Positions 52,183-61,210 of a stretch of 64,000 nt of DNA are shown piece by piece. The position numbers and the translations under genes are program-made. The stretch comes from Hydrogenophilus thermoluteolus (GTDB lineage: Bacteria > Pseudomonadota > Gammaproteobacteria > Burkholderiales > Rhodocyclaceae), in the NCBI RefSeq assembly GCF_003574215.1, contig NZ_AP018558.1:1026001-1090000 (forward strand). The letters are read 5' to 3'. Under the pieces are notes generated by a model, which did not search any database, had not been told where the DNA came from, and was given only the letters and a program-made list of their open reading frames with translations. Each line of letters begins with the position of its first letter. Within the stretch, counting starts at the first letter, position 1.

Positions 52183-53994
52183 ATGAGTGAATACCGTGCG
52201 CCGTTGCGCGATATGCGCTTTGTGATGGAAGAGTTGTGCGGTCTGGAACAGATCAGCCAGTTGCCGGGTTGTGAAGATGCCACCCCAGACGTAGTGCAAG
52301 CGATACTCGAAGAGGGTGGGAAATTCGCAACCGAGGTGCTCTCACCGCTCAATCGCGTGGGCGACCAAGAAGGGTGCCGCTGGGAAGATGGGCGTGTGAT
52401 CACCCCGAGCGGGTGGAAAACGGCCTACCAGCAGTTCCGCGAAGCGGGCTGGACCGCGGTGGCCTGCGATCCCGAATATGGTGGCCAAGGATTGCCGAAG
52501 TTGGTCTCCACTGCGGTGATGGAGCTGTGGAAATCGGCGAACATGGCCTTTTCCCTCTGCCCGATGCTCACCCAAGGTGCGATCGAAGCGCTGATGCTTT
52601 GCGGCACCGACCGGCAAAAACAGCTCTACCTGCCCAAAATGGTGAGCGGGGAGTGGACCGGCACGATGAACCTCACCGAACCGCAGGCAGGTTCTGACCT
52701 CTCCGCGGTACGGACCCGTGCCGAACCCATCGGCGATGGACGCTTTAAACTCTTCGGGCAGAAGATCTTTATCACCTACGGCGAACATGAGATGAGCGAC
52801 AACATCGTCCATCTCGTTCTTGCCCGGCTTCCGGACGCGCCGGAAGGGGTAAAAGGGATCTCGCTCTTCGTCGTGCCCAAATACCTCGTCAATGAGGATG
52901 GTTCGCTCGGGGCGCGCAACGATGTGCGCTGCGTCTCGATCGAACACAAACTCGGGATTCATGCCAGCCCCACCTGCGTGCTCGCATTTGGTGACCAAGG
53001 TGGTGCGATCGGCGAACTCGTCGGTGAGCCGAACAAAGGGCTTCAGTACATGTTCATCATGATGAACGAAGCCCGTTTTGCCGTGGGGATGGAAGGGCTG
53101 GCGCTTGCCGAACGCGCTTATCAGCAAGCCCTTGCCTACGCGCAAGAACGCATTCAAGGGTTCGAGGTGGGGCAAAAGAGCGATGAGCGCGTGCCGATCA
53201 TCAAACACCCCGATGTCCGCCGGATGCTTTTGCGCATCAAGGCCCATACCGAAGCGATGCGGGCGATGAACTACCATGTCGCCGCAGCGTTCGACCTTGC
53301 CCGTCACCACCCCGACGAAAAAGTCCGGCAGCGCAGTCAGGCGTATGTCGAACTGATGATTCCCGTGGTGAAAGGGTGGTGCACGGAACGGGCGGTGGAG
53401 ATGACCTCGCTCAACATCCAGGTGCATGGCGGTATGGGGTTCGTCGAAGAGACCGGCGCGGCGCAACATTTCCGTGACGCCCGCATCACCCCGATCTATG
53501 AAGGGACGACCGCGATTCAAGCGAACGACCTCATCGGTCGTAAAATCGCGCGCAACGGCGGGATGGTCGCGCAGGGATTGGCGCAAGAGATGGAAAAAAC
53601 GGTCGTCGAACTGCGTGCCACCGGTGATGCGGCGTTGGGGCGGATTGCGACGCGTCTCGAAGCGGGGATCGCTGCGCTGCGTAAAGGGGTCGAGTTCATC
53701 GTCGCGAACTACCAGAGCAATCCGAAATCGGCGCACGCCAGCTCGGTACCACTCCTTGAGCTCTTCGGCATCGTCTGCGGTGGTTGGCACATGGCGCGTG
53801 CGGCGCTCGTTGCCCATCAGCGTCTCTCCCAAGGAGATACCGCCGATCCGCGCTTCTACCAAGGCAAACGCGACACCGCCCGGTTCTATGCCGACCATAT
53901 CCTGCCGCACGCAACGGCGCTTGCGGAAACGGTGGTCGATGGGGCCGAGGTGACCGTTGCGTTCACCGACGAAGCGTTCGCGCTGGGCATGTGA
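52183..53994 (+). CDS. Acyl-CoA dehydrogenase (600-residue type)
   Basis: 603 residues, longer than short-chain dehydrogenases because of an N-terminal extension and a C-terminal helical domain. FAD/substrate motifs include MNLTEPQAGSDLSAVRTRAE, KIFITYGEHEMSDNIVHLVL, NIQVHGGMGFVEETGAAQHF and RDARITPIYEGTTAIQANDL. It catalyses the first step of beta-oxidation and donates electrons to the EtfAB encoded upstream. ATG 52183 has an AAGGAG site. The upstream GTG 52174 is not needed. Confidence 0.95.
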   Translation: MSEYRAPLRDMRFVMEELCGLEQISQLPGCEDATPDVVQAILEEGGKFATEVLSPLNRVGDQEGCRWEDGRVITPSGWKTAYQQFREAGWTAVACDPEYGGQGLPKLVSTAVMELWKSANMAFSLCPMLTQGAIEALMLCGTDRQKQLYLPKMVSGEWTGTMNLTEPQAGSDLSAVRTRAEPIGDGRFKLFGQKIFITYGEHEMSDNIVHLVLARLPDAPEGVKGISLFVVPKYLVNEDGSLGARNDVRCVSIEHKLGIHASPTCVLAFGDQGGAIGELVGEPNKGLQYMFIMMNEARFAVGMEGLALAERAYQQALAYAQERIQGFEVGQKSDERVPIIKHPDVRRMLLRIKAHTEAMRAMNYHVAAAFDLARHHPDEKVRQRSQAYVELMIPVVKGWCTERAVEMTSLNIQVHGGMGFVEETGAAQHFRDARITPIYEGTTAIQANDLIGRKIARNGGMVAQGLAQEMEKTVVELRATGDAALGRIATRLEAGIAALRKGVEFIVANYQSNPKSAHASSVPLLELFGIVCGGWHMARAALVAHQRLSQGDTADPRFYQGKRDTARFYADHILPHATALAETVVDGAEVTVAFTDEAFALGM

Positions 53995-54001
53995 GCCATC
54001 G

Positions 54002-54062
54002 TGCTGCTGGGCGTTCCCAGCAGCAGGAACCAAAAAGCCCACCCGGAACGGGTGGGCTTTTT
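54002..54062. terminator. Tandem hairpins, second a strong bidirectional terminator
   Basis: Hairpin 1 has perfect 10-bp arms 54002-54011 and 54016-54025 with loop CGTT and no T-run. Hairpin 2 pairs 54032-54044 with 54050-54062 around loop GGAAC, with A-run on one side and T-run on the other, so it can terminate both the dehydrogenase operon and the convergent nitroreductase gene. Confidence 0.85.
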
Positions 54063-54089
54063 GCGTACGGGATCGTGCCGTGCGCTGAT

Positions 54090-54755
54090 TCACAAAACCG
54101 TAACGGTTTTATCCTTCGGCCAACGGGTTTTTTCAGGTGGTTCGACGACGCGGTAACCGAATGCGACAAAGACCGCAAGTCCCCATGTTGTCCAGTCGAT
54201 CGGATGAAAGCGGCTCAAAATCGCTTCGGCTTGTTCGCGATCGAACCCTTCGATCGGGCAGGAGTCGATCCCCAGAAGCGCCGCAGCGGTCATCATGCTC
54301 GCCAATGCCAGGTAGCATTGGCGCGCCGACCACTCGAAAAGCCCTGTGGGTGTTTCGAGCAGTTTGAACTCACGCTCCTGGAAATTGCGCACACGGGTTT
54401 GCCTTTGGTCAATGGTTGCGTCATCGAGACGCTTCACCTCGCGCATGTGTGCAGCAAGGTAAGGCGAATCCCAACGCACGTCCTTGCGCGCCAGGATCGC
54501 CACGACGTGGCTGGCCGTGGGAAATTGTCCCTGTGCGCCCCATGCCACAGGAAGTAACGCTTCCCGAACCGCACGATTTTGGAGCACCAAAAAGTGCCAC
54601 GGTTCGAAGCCGAAAGAGCTTGGCGAAAGGCGAGCAGCCGTTAGGATTGCCTCCCAATCGTGCTCCGGGATGGTACGGGACGCATCGAACTGCTTGCATG
54701 CGTGACGAAAACGCCAAACCTGCTCGATCGCGTCGGCTTCCAACCAGCGAGCCAT
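54090..54755 (-). CDS. Nitroreductase-family NAD(P)H-dependent FMN oxidoreductase
   Basis: 221 residues. HACKQFDASRTIPEHDWEAILTAARLSPSSFGFEPWHFLVL is the typical nitroreductase start. C-terminal motifs include ALLGIDSCPIEGFDREQAEAIL and VFVAFGYRV. FMN-dependent reduction of nitro-aromatics or quinones is likely, with the physiological substrate unknown. An AGGAGG site precedes ATG 54755. It converges on the beta-oxidation operon. Confidence 0.9.
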   Translation of the reverse strand: MARWLEADAIEQVWRFRHACKQFDASRTIPEHDWEAILTAARLSPSSFGFEPWHFLVLQNRAVREALLPVAWGAQGQFPTASHVVAILARKDVRWDSPYLAAHMREVKRLDDATIDQRQTRVRNFQEREFKLLETPTGLFEWSARQCYLALASMMTAAALLGIDSCPIEGFDREQAEAILSRFHPIDWTTWGLAVFVAFGYRVVEPPEKTRWPKDKTVTVL

Positions 54756-54787
54756 CGTACTACCTCCTCAAGAGCCGCGGTCGATCG

Positions 54788-55582
54788 TTATTGAACCTTC
54801 GCTTTCGCGACCAACTCCTCGATGTGGCGCTCCATCTTCTGCTGTTGCAGTTGTTGCGTGAGTTGCTCGCGAATCGACTCGAGCGCTGGTGGCGTTTGCG
54901 GGCGTACGTCGTCTAAGCGAATCACGTGCCAACCGAACTCACTTTTCACGGGCTGTTCGGTCATTTCCCCCTTCTTCAACTGGGTCATCGCGTCACTGAA
55001 CGGTTTGACGAACATCTCGGGGGTCGCCCAGCCCAGATCGCCCCCTTTTTCACGGCTACCCGGGTCTTTCGACTGTTTGGCCAGTTCTTCCCACTTCACC
55101 TTGCCCGATTTCAGATCGGCAATCGCCTGCTTCGCGGCAGATTCGCTCTCGAAGAGGATATGGCGTACGTGGTACTCGTTGCCCGCAAACGCTTTTTTGA
55201 TCTTTTCATACGCAGCCTGGAGCTCCGCGTCAGTAACCGGATGGTCTTTCATGTATTGAGTGAGATAGTGGCGCAGCAGCACGCCTTGCTTGGCCAGTGC
55301 CATTTCCGCTTGGACTTTCGCATCTTTGTCGAGCCCTGCTTTTTTTGCCGCCTGCTCGATCGCGACACGGCGGACCAGCTCCTCCCGAATCGCTTCGCGA
55401 AGCTCCGGCGTGTCTTTTTGCCCTTGCTCGATCTGTTTGTCGAGAATCGCTTGAAGGTGGGATTCTGGGATCGCCTGTCCATTGACCTTGGCAACGTCTC
55501 CAGCCCAGAGGGGGAGTGCGAAGGCACCCGCAAAGACGGATGCAGCGGTCAAACGGATCATGCGCTGGCTAATGGTTTTCAT
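54788..55582 (-). CDS. Periplasmic peptidyl-prolyl cis-trans isomerase (parvulin, PrsA/SurA-like)
   Basis: 264 residues from ATG 55582. Signal peptide MKTISQRMIRLTAASVFAG to the AFALPLWA region, an N-terminal chaperone-like helical domain, and the parvulin domain: EYHVRHILFESESAAKQAI, then SREKGGDLGWATPEMFVKPF, then SEFGWHVIRLDDVR. A long C-terminal Gln-rich helix follows. It aids folding of exported proteins. Last gene of the yciB-bolA-isomerase cluster seen in many betaproteobacteria. Upstream in-frame codons precede the real start. Confidence 0.9.
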   Translation of the reverse strand: MKTISQRMIRLTAASVFAGAFALPLWAGDVAKVNGQAIPESHLQAILDKQIEQGQKDTPELREAIREELVRRVAIEQAAKKAGLDKDAKVQAEMALAKQGVLLRHYLTQYMKDHPVTDAELQAAYEKIKKAFAGNEYHVRHILFESESAAKQAIADLKSGKVKWEELAKQSKDPGSREKGGDLGWATPEMFVKPFSDAMTQLKKGEMTEQPVKSEFGWHVIRLDDVRPQTPPALESIREQLTQQLQQQKMERHIEELVAKAKVQ

Positions 55583-55656
55583 CGCTTTCCTTTCGAAGTC
55601 AATTGAACGTACCAAAATATGTCTTACAAACTCTGTGTTACACCCCAATAAAAGTG

Positions 55657-55932
55657 TCACGGTTCATCCGGCGTTTTCGCGGTGATTGCCAACGCGTGGA
55701 TCGAGGCCATCACCGAACCCAACGCGTCATAGACCATGCGATGCCGCTCGATGCTGCGTTTGCCCGCAAACTGGTCGGAGACGATCGTCACTGCATAATG
55801 GGTGCCGCCGTGCTGCGCGGCGGGGTTGTGCCCGGCGTGAAGATGGCTTTGGTCTTCGACCTGCAACCGACAAGGCGCAAGTGCGGCGGTAAGCCGTTCT
55901 CGGATCGCTTGTGTCTTTTCTGTCGGATTCAT
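55657..55932 (-). CDS. BolA family protein
   Basis: 91 residues from ATG 55932. The BolA core is present: IRERLTAALAPCRLQVEDQSHLHAGH followed by THYAVTIVSDQFAGKRSIERHRMVYDALG. It pairs with monothiol glutaredoxins in iron-sulphur handling. Start lies next to the yciB stop (one base between them), giving translational coupling. Confidence 0.9.
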   Translation of the reverse strand: MNPTEKTQAIRERLTAALAPCRLQVEDQSHLHAGHNPAAQHGGTHYAVTIVSDQFAGKRSIERHRMVYDALGSVMASIHALAITAKTPDEP

Positions 55933-55933
55933 A

Positions 55934-56581
55934 CTAACTTTCTTCACCCTGTCTCGAACCGGTGGCGTTCGGCGCATTCGCCGAAGGATCGGGCAGCGCG
56001 TGGCGGTGTAGCCAAAGTGCCTGTCCCACGACGAAAAGCAGCGTCAATCCCAACGTCCCGAAGAGCTTGAACTGGACCCATACCGCTTCGCTGAAGTGGC
56101 TGGCCACCCACCAGTTGAGCGCGCCCAAAAAAAGAAAGAAACCAGACCACGCATCCGAGAGGCTACGCCACTTTCGCGGCGGCAATTGGACATGGTGGCG
56201 CAGCGTAAGTTCCATCAGGTTGCGGCCGCTCAAACGCGCAATCCATAACGCGAGCGCCATGAACCAATAGACCGCAGTGGGTTTCCACTGAATGAAACGG
56301 GGATCGTGAAAGAAAATCGTTGCTCCACCCAAGAGCGTCACGAGGAAAAAGGTGACCCAGAGCGTTTTGTCGACGGGTTTGCGTCGTACTTTGAGCCAGA
56401 CGATCTGCAACGCAGTCGCGCCGATGGTGACTGCGGTGGCCGCAAGGATGGGCACCCGATCGGGTGCAATCCCGTCACCGAACCAAGGCGCCAGCGCGTC
56501 GCGCCAGTCGGGCAGGACATTCAGCACCTGGTAGGTGAGAAAGAACGCGATCAGCGGAAAGAGGTCGAAAAGAAACTTCAT
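55934..56581 (-). CDS. yciB: YciB inner-membrane septation protein
   Basis: 215 residues from ATG 56581, five or six membrane helices. MKFLFDLFPLIAFFLTYQVL is a nearly invariant start for YciB. Later FFHDPRFIQWKPTAVYWFMAL and DAWSGFFLFLGALNWWVASHF agree with the family. In enterobacteria it affects septation and envelope stability. The frame is open upstream to 57037 but runs antisense to tsaB and has no relation to the family. Confidence 0.94.
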   Translation of the reverse strand: MKFLFDLFPLIAFFLTYQVLNVLPDWRDALAPWFGDGIAPDRVPILAATAVTIGATALQIVWLKVRRKPVDKTLWVTFFLVTLLGGATIFFHDPRFIQWKPTAVYWFMALALWIARLSGRNLMELTLRHHVQLPPRKWRSLSDAWSGFFLFLGALNWWVASHFSEAVWVQFKLFGTLGLTLLFVVGQALWLHRHALPDPSANAPNATGSRQGEES

Positions 56582-56589
56582 GGTGACAC

Positions 56590-56617
56590 GATTGTACCTG
56601 CTTTTCTCGGTACAATC
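56590..56617. promoter_or_regulatory. Divergent yciB/tsaB promoter region with 9-bp inverted repeat
   Basis: GATTGTACC (56590-56598) and its complement GGTACAATC (56609-56617) flank a 10-bp spacer. Each arm carries a TACAAT -10-like hexamer, one per strand. ATG codons of tsaB (56624) and yciB (56581) lie 7-9 bp beyond each -10, so the two transcripts would be nearly leaderless. No good -35 is visible on either side. The promoter reading is tentative. Confidence 0.45.
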
Positions 56618-56623
56618 GCAGGC

Positions 56624-57370
56624 ATGAAAATCTTGGCTTTCGATACCGCTTCTGACCATGCGTGCGTCGCCGTCCAGTGGGATGAGGCGGTGCATACCCG
56701 TAAGCTTCAGGGCTATGCACGCCACGCCGAGCACTTGCTCGCGGCCATTGCCCAGACTTTTGCGGAAAAGGGGCTTGGCAACTGGCAGCAGGAGATCGAT
56801 GCGATCGCGTTCGGTGCGGGACCCGGGGCATTCACCGGGGTTCGCTTGGCGTGCGCGGTGGCGCAGGGGATGGGGATGGCGTTGGGCAAACCTCTGTTGG
56901 CGCTCGACGCGCTGGCACTGGTCGGGCGCTCGGCATACCCGGAGGGCCCGAGTGGCCGCGTCTGGGTTGCTGCCGACGCCCGCATGGGTGAGTGGTACCA
57001 CCGTTGGTTCGAAGTGACCGCGGGCGGGGAATGGCAACCACGTTCGGAACCAGCACTCGTCTCACCGCATACCGCCCGCTGGGATGAGATCGCGATTGAT
57101 CCCGATGGTACCGAATTTCGTTTCGCGGGGTTTCGCCTCGCAGAGGGTTGGCCGGAATCGTGGCCAGCGCCATTCGAAACGCGCTGGATCGACGCGATCG
57201 CGCCCGAAGCGCTCCTTGCCGCGGCGCGCGCAGCCGCCGCGCAGGAGCAATTCGTCGCCGCCGATGCAGCGCAACCGGTTTATGTCCGGGAGCGCGTCGC
57301 GCTGACCCTGGAAGAACAGCAAGCGTTACGGGCAAAGAAACGCGAAGCGGCAACACAGAGTAGGGCATGA
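56624..57370 (+). CDS. tsaB: tRNA threonylcarbamoyladenosine biosynthesis protein TsaB
   Basis: 248 residues from ATG 56624. MKILAFDTASDHACVAVQWD, then HAEHLLAAIAQTFAEKG, then AFGAGPGAFTGVRLACAVAQG are the TsaB signature. TsaB is a TsaD partner for the t6A modification of tRNAs decoding ANN codons. Its stop overlaps rimI (ATGA). The order tsaB-rimI-udg is common in the class. Confidence 0.93.
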   Translation: MKILAFDTASDHACVAVQWDEAVHTRKLQGYARHAEHLLAAIAQTFAEKGLGNWQQEIDAIAFGAGPGAFTGVRLACAVAQGMGMALGKPLLALDALALVGRSAYPEGPSGRVWVAADARMGEWYHRWFEVTAGGEWQPRSEPALVSPHTARWDEIAIDPDGTEFRFAGFRLAEGWPESWPAPFETRWIDAIAPEALLAAARAAAAQEQFVAADAAQPVYVRERVALTLEEQQALRAKKREAATQSRA

Positions 57371-57837
57371 ACGCGGTCACGATCGATCCGCTTACCCGTG
57401 CTGATCTCGATTGGCTCCTTCCTCTTGAGGCAGCATGCCAGCCCATGCCTTGGCAAGCGGACCATTTTGTGGCCTGTTGGCAACCCAATGCGTGCCAGCG
57501 AGGTTGGGCGCTTCGCTGCAATCACAGTCCTGTCGGTTATCTCGTGGGCCTGTGGGTCACTGACGAAGCCCATTTACTCAATCTGGTCGTAGCGCAACCC
57601 TATCGCCGACAGGGGTTTGGCGCGCGCCTACTGGCCCATTTCTTCGCCCATAACCAGGAAACGGCCACCTTTTGGCTCGAAGTCCGAGCCGACAATCGAC
57701 CGGCAATCGGTCTCTACGAACGGCATGGTTTCCAGCGGGTAGCGCTCCGCAAAGCCTACTATCGCCTACCCGATGGCCAGCGCATCGATGCCTGGGTGAT
57801 GCGCAAGGATCGCACCGCAGACGGGAGCGCGCGATGA
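57367..57837 (+). CDS. rimI: Ribosomal-protein-alanine N-acetyltransferase RimI
   Basis: 156 residues with the GNAT fold: GWALRCNHSPVGYLVG, then AHLLNLVVAQPYRRQGFGARLL (the acetyl-CoA-binding Q-x-x-R-x-G/A) and LEVRADNRPAIGLYERHGFQ. Acetylates the N-terminus of ribosomal protein S18. Overlaps tsaB upstream and the uracil-DNA glycosylase gene downstream. Confidence 0.92.
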   Translation: MNAVTIDPLTRADLDWLLPLEAACQPMPWQADHFVACWQPNACQRGWALRCNHSPVGYLVGLWVTDEAHLLNLVVAQPYRRQGFGARLLAHFFAHNQETATFWLEVRADNRPAIGLYERHGFQRVALRKAYYRLPDGQRIDAWVMRKDRTADGSAR

Positions 57838-58667
57838 CCGATCCGTTGCGCCGTTTCGCATGGCTCGACGCGATGGAACTCACGCCGCTTTGGCGGTTGC
57901 GGTCCCGTTGGCTTATCTCCGATCGTTCTGCGCAGACGCAGACCGATACCCAAACCAACCCCCAGGACGTCACGATCGATACCGACCGTTCGGCGCCGCG
58001 CTACCCGTGCCAGCAGACACAACGGCAGGCGTCCCGCCAACCAACCCCACCCCAAGCGCCGCCAGAGCCCCCTTCGTCGCGATTCCCTGAGCGGGCCGAG
58101 CAGATCGCCACGATGGATTGGGAGGCGCTCGAAGCGGCGATTCGCCGCTGTCAAGCCTGTCCGTTGTCGCGTGAGCGAACCCAAGCGGTGCCGGGTGTAG
58201 GGGATCACCGTGCCCGCTGGCTCTTTGTCGGCGAAGGGCCGGGACGCGAAGAGGATCGCCAGGGAGAGCCGTTCGTCGGACCGGCAGGGAAGTTGCTCGA
58301 TGAGATGCTCTTTGCCCTTGGGCTCAGACGCGGTGCGGATGTCTATATCGCCAACGCGGTGAAATGCCGCCCCCCTTTGAACCGAACGCCGCACCCGGAA
58401 GAGATCGCCGCCTGCAACCCGTTCCTCGCGCGTCAAATCGCACTCCTTGCGCCCCGCATCATCGTCGCGTTGGGCAAGCCAGCTGCTTTTGCGCTCCTCG
58501 ACGAAGAGGTGAAAATCGCCCAAGCGCGTGGTCGTCGCTTCGATTACCACGGGATTCCCGTTGTCGTCACCTACCATCCCGCCTATTTGTTGCGCAACCC
58601 GGCAGACAAACGAAAGGCGTGGGAAGACTTGCTCTTTGCGCGCCGAATTTTGATGCAGCAGGTATAA
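57834..58667 (+). CDS. Uracil-DNA glycosylase, family 4 (iron-sulphur)
   Basis: 277 residues from ATG 57834, overlapping rimI. A ~95-residue N-terminal region is Gln/Thr/Pro-rich and low-complexity, then the catalytic domain: CQACPLSRERTQAVPGVGD (first cysteine pair), LFVGEGPGREEDRQGEPFVG, NAVKCRPPLNRTPHPEEI with further cysteines for the 4Fe-4S cluster, and HPAYLLRNP. Removes uracil from DNA. The long disordered N-terminus is longer than in thermophile enzymes. Confidence 0.92.
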   Translation: MTDPLRRFAWLDAMELTPLWRLRSRWLISDRSAQTQTDTQTNPQDVTIDTDRSAPRYPCQQTQRQASRQPTPPQAPPEPPSSRFPERAEQIATMDWEALEAAIRRCQACPLSRERTQAVPGVGDHRARWLFVGEGPGREEDRQGEPFVGPAGKLLDEMLFALGLRRGADVYIANAVKCRPPLNRTPHPEEIAACNPFLARQIALLAPRIIVALGKPAAFALLDEEVKIAQARGRRFDYHGIPVVVTYHPAYLLRNPADKRKAWEDLLFARRILMQQV

Positions 58668-58676
58668 TCGTTTTCT

Positions 58677-59324
58677 ATGACCGCAAAGCGAATACCGCTC
58701 CATCCCCGCAATCCGCAACCCCGTGGGATTGCGCAACTCGCCCAAATGTTGGCGAACGGGGGGATCGTCGCGATTCCTACCGACGCCAGCTATTCCCTGG
58801 TCTGGCCGGTGGGGGACGCCAACGCGCTCGTGCAAGTCCGCCGTTTGCGGGGGGTTGACGACAATCACCTCTTCACCCTCTTTTGTCCCGACCTCTCTAT
58901 TTTGGGGCAATACGCCCGGGTCGACAATCAACAATATCGTTTGCTCAAACTCGGTACGCCAGGGCCATTTACTTTCATCTTGGAGGGATCGCACGAACTT
59001 CCTCGTCGTGTGCTCCATCCGAAACGGCGAACCATCGGCCTGCGCGTGCCCGACCACCCGGTCGTGCAGGCATTGTTGGCAGCGCACGGTGCGCCGCTAC
59101 TAGCAACGACCGTTCAACCCGCCGGTGCCGAAGAACCACTTTCCGACCCCGATGCGATCCTCGACCAGTTGGGGCACGTACTCGCGGCGGTCGTCGACAC
59201 CGAAGAGATACCCCAGGGTGCGACCACGATCATCGACCTGACGGAACGCCCGCCTGTGATCCGTCGCCTGGGCTTGGGGGATCCGGCTCGCCTCGGGCTC
59301 GAAGTGGTTGAAAGCGAAACGTGA
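58677..59324 (+). CDS. YciO/Sua5 family (threonylcarbamoyl-AMP synthase-like) protein
   Basis: 215 residues of the YrdC/Sua5 superfamily. The YciO pattern is seen in ANGGIVAIPTDASYSLVWPVG, then RVRGVDDNH-type KR region (VRRLRGVDDNHLFTLFCPDL) and TPGPFTFILEGSHELPRRVL, then RTIGLRVPDHPVVQALL. TsaC-type t6A activity is possible, since tsaB lies nearby, but YciO proteins are not all equivalent to TsaC. The stop overlaps the protease start (TGATG). Confidence 0.82.
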   Translation: MTAKRIPLHPRNPQPRGIAQLAQMLANGGIVAIPTDASYSLVWPVGDANALVQVRRLRGVDDNHLFTLFCPDLSILGQYARVDNQQYRLLKLGTPGPFTFILEGSHELPRRVLHPKRRTIGLRVPDHPVVQALLAAHGAPLLATTVQPAGAEEPLSDPDAILDQLGHVLAAVVDTEEIPQGATTIIDLTERPPVIRRLGLGDPARLGLEVVESET

Positions 59325-59989
59325 TGGCAGAACTCATCGCGACGCTCGCGATTTGGGCGATTCCGGTCTTACTTGCCATCACCTTGCACGAAGCGGCGCA
59401 TGGTTACGTGGCGCGCGCTTTCGGCGATCGCACCGCGGAGCGGCTCGGGCGTATCACGCTCAACCCCATCAAACACATCGATCCGGTCGGAACGGTCGCG
59501 GTTCCTGTCGGTATCCTCACGTTATCGACCCTGTTCGGTGGCCCCGCGATGCTCTTTGGCTGGGCGAAACCGGTTCCGGTCGATCCGCGCTTCCTGCGCC
59601 GCCCCAAGCAGGACATGTTTTGGGTCGCGGGGGCTGGTCCGATGATCAACCTCGCCCAAGCGCTCGTGTGGGCGCTCCTTTTCAAAGTGGCCTTCCTGTT
59701 CGGGCCGGGGGGCAGTTGGCTGGCGCTGGCTCGAATGAGCGACGCGGGCATTCACATCAACCTGATTTTGGCGCTCGTCAATCTCTTGCCCATTCCGCCA
59801 CTCGACGGGGGACGCATGTTGGTTGCGGCATTGCCGTACCGTTTGGCAAGTTGGGTTGCGCGTTTGGAACCCTACGGCATGGTGATCGTATTGCTGCTCT
59901 TGTTCTCTGGCGGCCTGTCGATGATCCTCTGGCCGCTCTATGCGCTCTTTCGACAGTTTTTTCTCTCATTGGTCGGCATAGGAGTCTGA
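59324..59989 (+). CDS. Site-2 protease family M50 membrane metalloprotease
   Basis: 221 residues with five or six membrane helices. The zinc-binding HEAAHGYVARAFGDRTAERLGR carries HExxH, and LALVNLLPIPPLDGGRML carries the third ligand (D). Belongs to the small, PDZ-less group commonly encoded upstream of trpS and scpA in betaproteobacteria. Substrate unknown. Start ATG 59324 is coupled to the previous gene, and its stop overlaps trpS. Confidence 0.9.
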   Translation: MAELIATLAIWAIPVLLAITLHEAAHGYVARAFGDRTAERLGRITLNPIKHIDPVGTVAVPVGILTLSTLFGGPAMLFGWAKPVPVDPRFLRRPKQDMFWVAGAGPMINLAQALVWALLFKVAFLFGPGGSWLALARMSDAGIHINLILALVNLLPIPPLDGGRMLVAALPYRLASWVARLEPYGMVIVLLLLFSGGLSMILWPLYALFRQFFLSLVGIGV

Positions 59990-61197
59990 TGTTCATGTAC
60001 GCGGAACGCGTCGTCTCTGGCATGCGCCCCACCGGGCGACTGCATCTTGGACATTACCACGGCGTTTTGAAAAACTGGGTGAAACTTCAAGACGAGTACC
60101 CCTGTTTCTTCTTCGTTGCCGATTGGCATGCGCTGACCACGCAATACGATGAACCGCAATCGATCGCGCAACACACATGGGATCTTATCATCGACTGGCT
60201 TGCTGCTGGGATCAACCCGAACCAAGCCACGATCTTCATCCAATCGCGCGTGCTCGAACATGCCGAGCTCCATCTGCTCCTTTCGATGAGTACGCCGCTC
60301 GGGTGGCTGGAACGGGTTCCTACCTACAAAGATCAAATCGAAAAACTGTCGCACAAAGACCTGACCACTTACGGATTTCTGGGCTATCCGGTGCTGCAGG
60401 CAGCAGACATTCTGATCTATCGAGCCAACTTGGTTCCTGTTGGTGAAGACCAGGTGCCGCACATCGAACTCACACGGGAAATCGCTCGCCGCTTCAACCA
60501 TTTCTACGGCCGAGAACCGGAATTCGAAGCCAAAGCGCTCGAAGCGGTGAAAAAACTGGGTGGGAAGCGGGCAAAACTCTACCTGGAGTTGCGAACGCGT
60601 TACCAGCAAAACGGTGACGACGAGGCGCTCGCGCAAGCCAAAGCGATGTTGGAAGAGGCGCAAAGCCTCACGTTAGGGGATCGGGAGCGGCTGTACGGTT
60701 ATCTGGAAGGGCGGCACCGGTTGATCCTCGTCGAACCGGAAGCGCTTTTGACCGAAGCGGCGAAAATGCCTGGCCTCGACGGACAGAAGATGTCGAAAAG
60801 TTACGGCAACACGATCGCTCTCCGCGAAGAGCCCGAAATCGTCACCAAAAAAGTGCGCACGATGCGGACCGATCCTGCCCGTGTGCGTCGGACCGACCCC
60901 GGTGAGCCAGAGCGCTGCCCGGTGTGGCAATTCCATAAAATCTACACCGACGCCACCTGTCACCAATGGGTCCAAGAAGGGTGCCGAACCGCGAAAATCG
61001 GCTGTCTTGAATGCAAACAACCGGTTCTCGACGCAATTCTCAAGGAACAGGCGCAGTTTCGCGAACGGGCGCAACCTTATCTGGACGACCCGTCGCTCGT
61101 GCGGGCGATCGTCGCTGACGGCTGCGAAAAAGCGCGTAAAGTCGCCCAAGAGACGATGCGCGACGTCCGGGAAGCGATGGGAATCGACTACACCTGA
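59989..61197 (+). CDS. trpS: Tryptophanyl-tRNA synthetase
   Basis: 402 residues from ATG 59989. Class I motifs: VSGMRPTGRLHLGHYHGVL (HIGH-like HLGH) and DGQKMSKSYGNTIAL (KMSKS). The cysteine-bearing insert (ERCPVWQFHKIYTDATCHQW, then KIGCLECKQPV) is typical of longer proteobacterial TrpRS forms. Charges tRNA-Trp. The in-frame region upstream to 59308 is antisense-like shadow of the protease gene and not part of it. Confidence 0.95.
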   Translation: MFMYAERVVSGMRPTGRLHLGHYHGVLKNWVKLQDEYPCFFFVADWHALTTQYDEPQSIAQHTWDLIIDWLAAGINPNQATIFIQSRVLEHAELHLLLSMSTPLGWLERVPTYKDQIEKLSHKDLTTYGFLGYPVLQAADILIYRANLVPVGEDQVPHIELTREIARRFNHFYGREPEFEAKALEAVKKLGGKRAKLYLELRTRYQQNGDDEALAQAKAMLEEAQSLTLGDRERLYGYLEGRHRLILVEPEALLTEAAKMPGLDGQKMSKSYGNTIALREEPEIVTKKVRTMRTDPARVRRTDPGEPERCPVWQFHKIYTDATCHQWVQEGCRTAKIGCLECKQPVLDAILKEQAQFRERAQPYLDDPSLVRAIVADGCEKARKVAQETMRDVREAMGIDYT

Positions 61198-61210
61198 TGT
61201 GAGATCCACC

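Noticed and set aside
59308..59988. N-terminal extension of tryptophanyl-tRNA synthetase
   Set aside because: It is an alternate frame of the well-supported site-2 protease gene. The synthetase starts with MFMYAERVVSGMRPTG at 59989.
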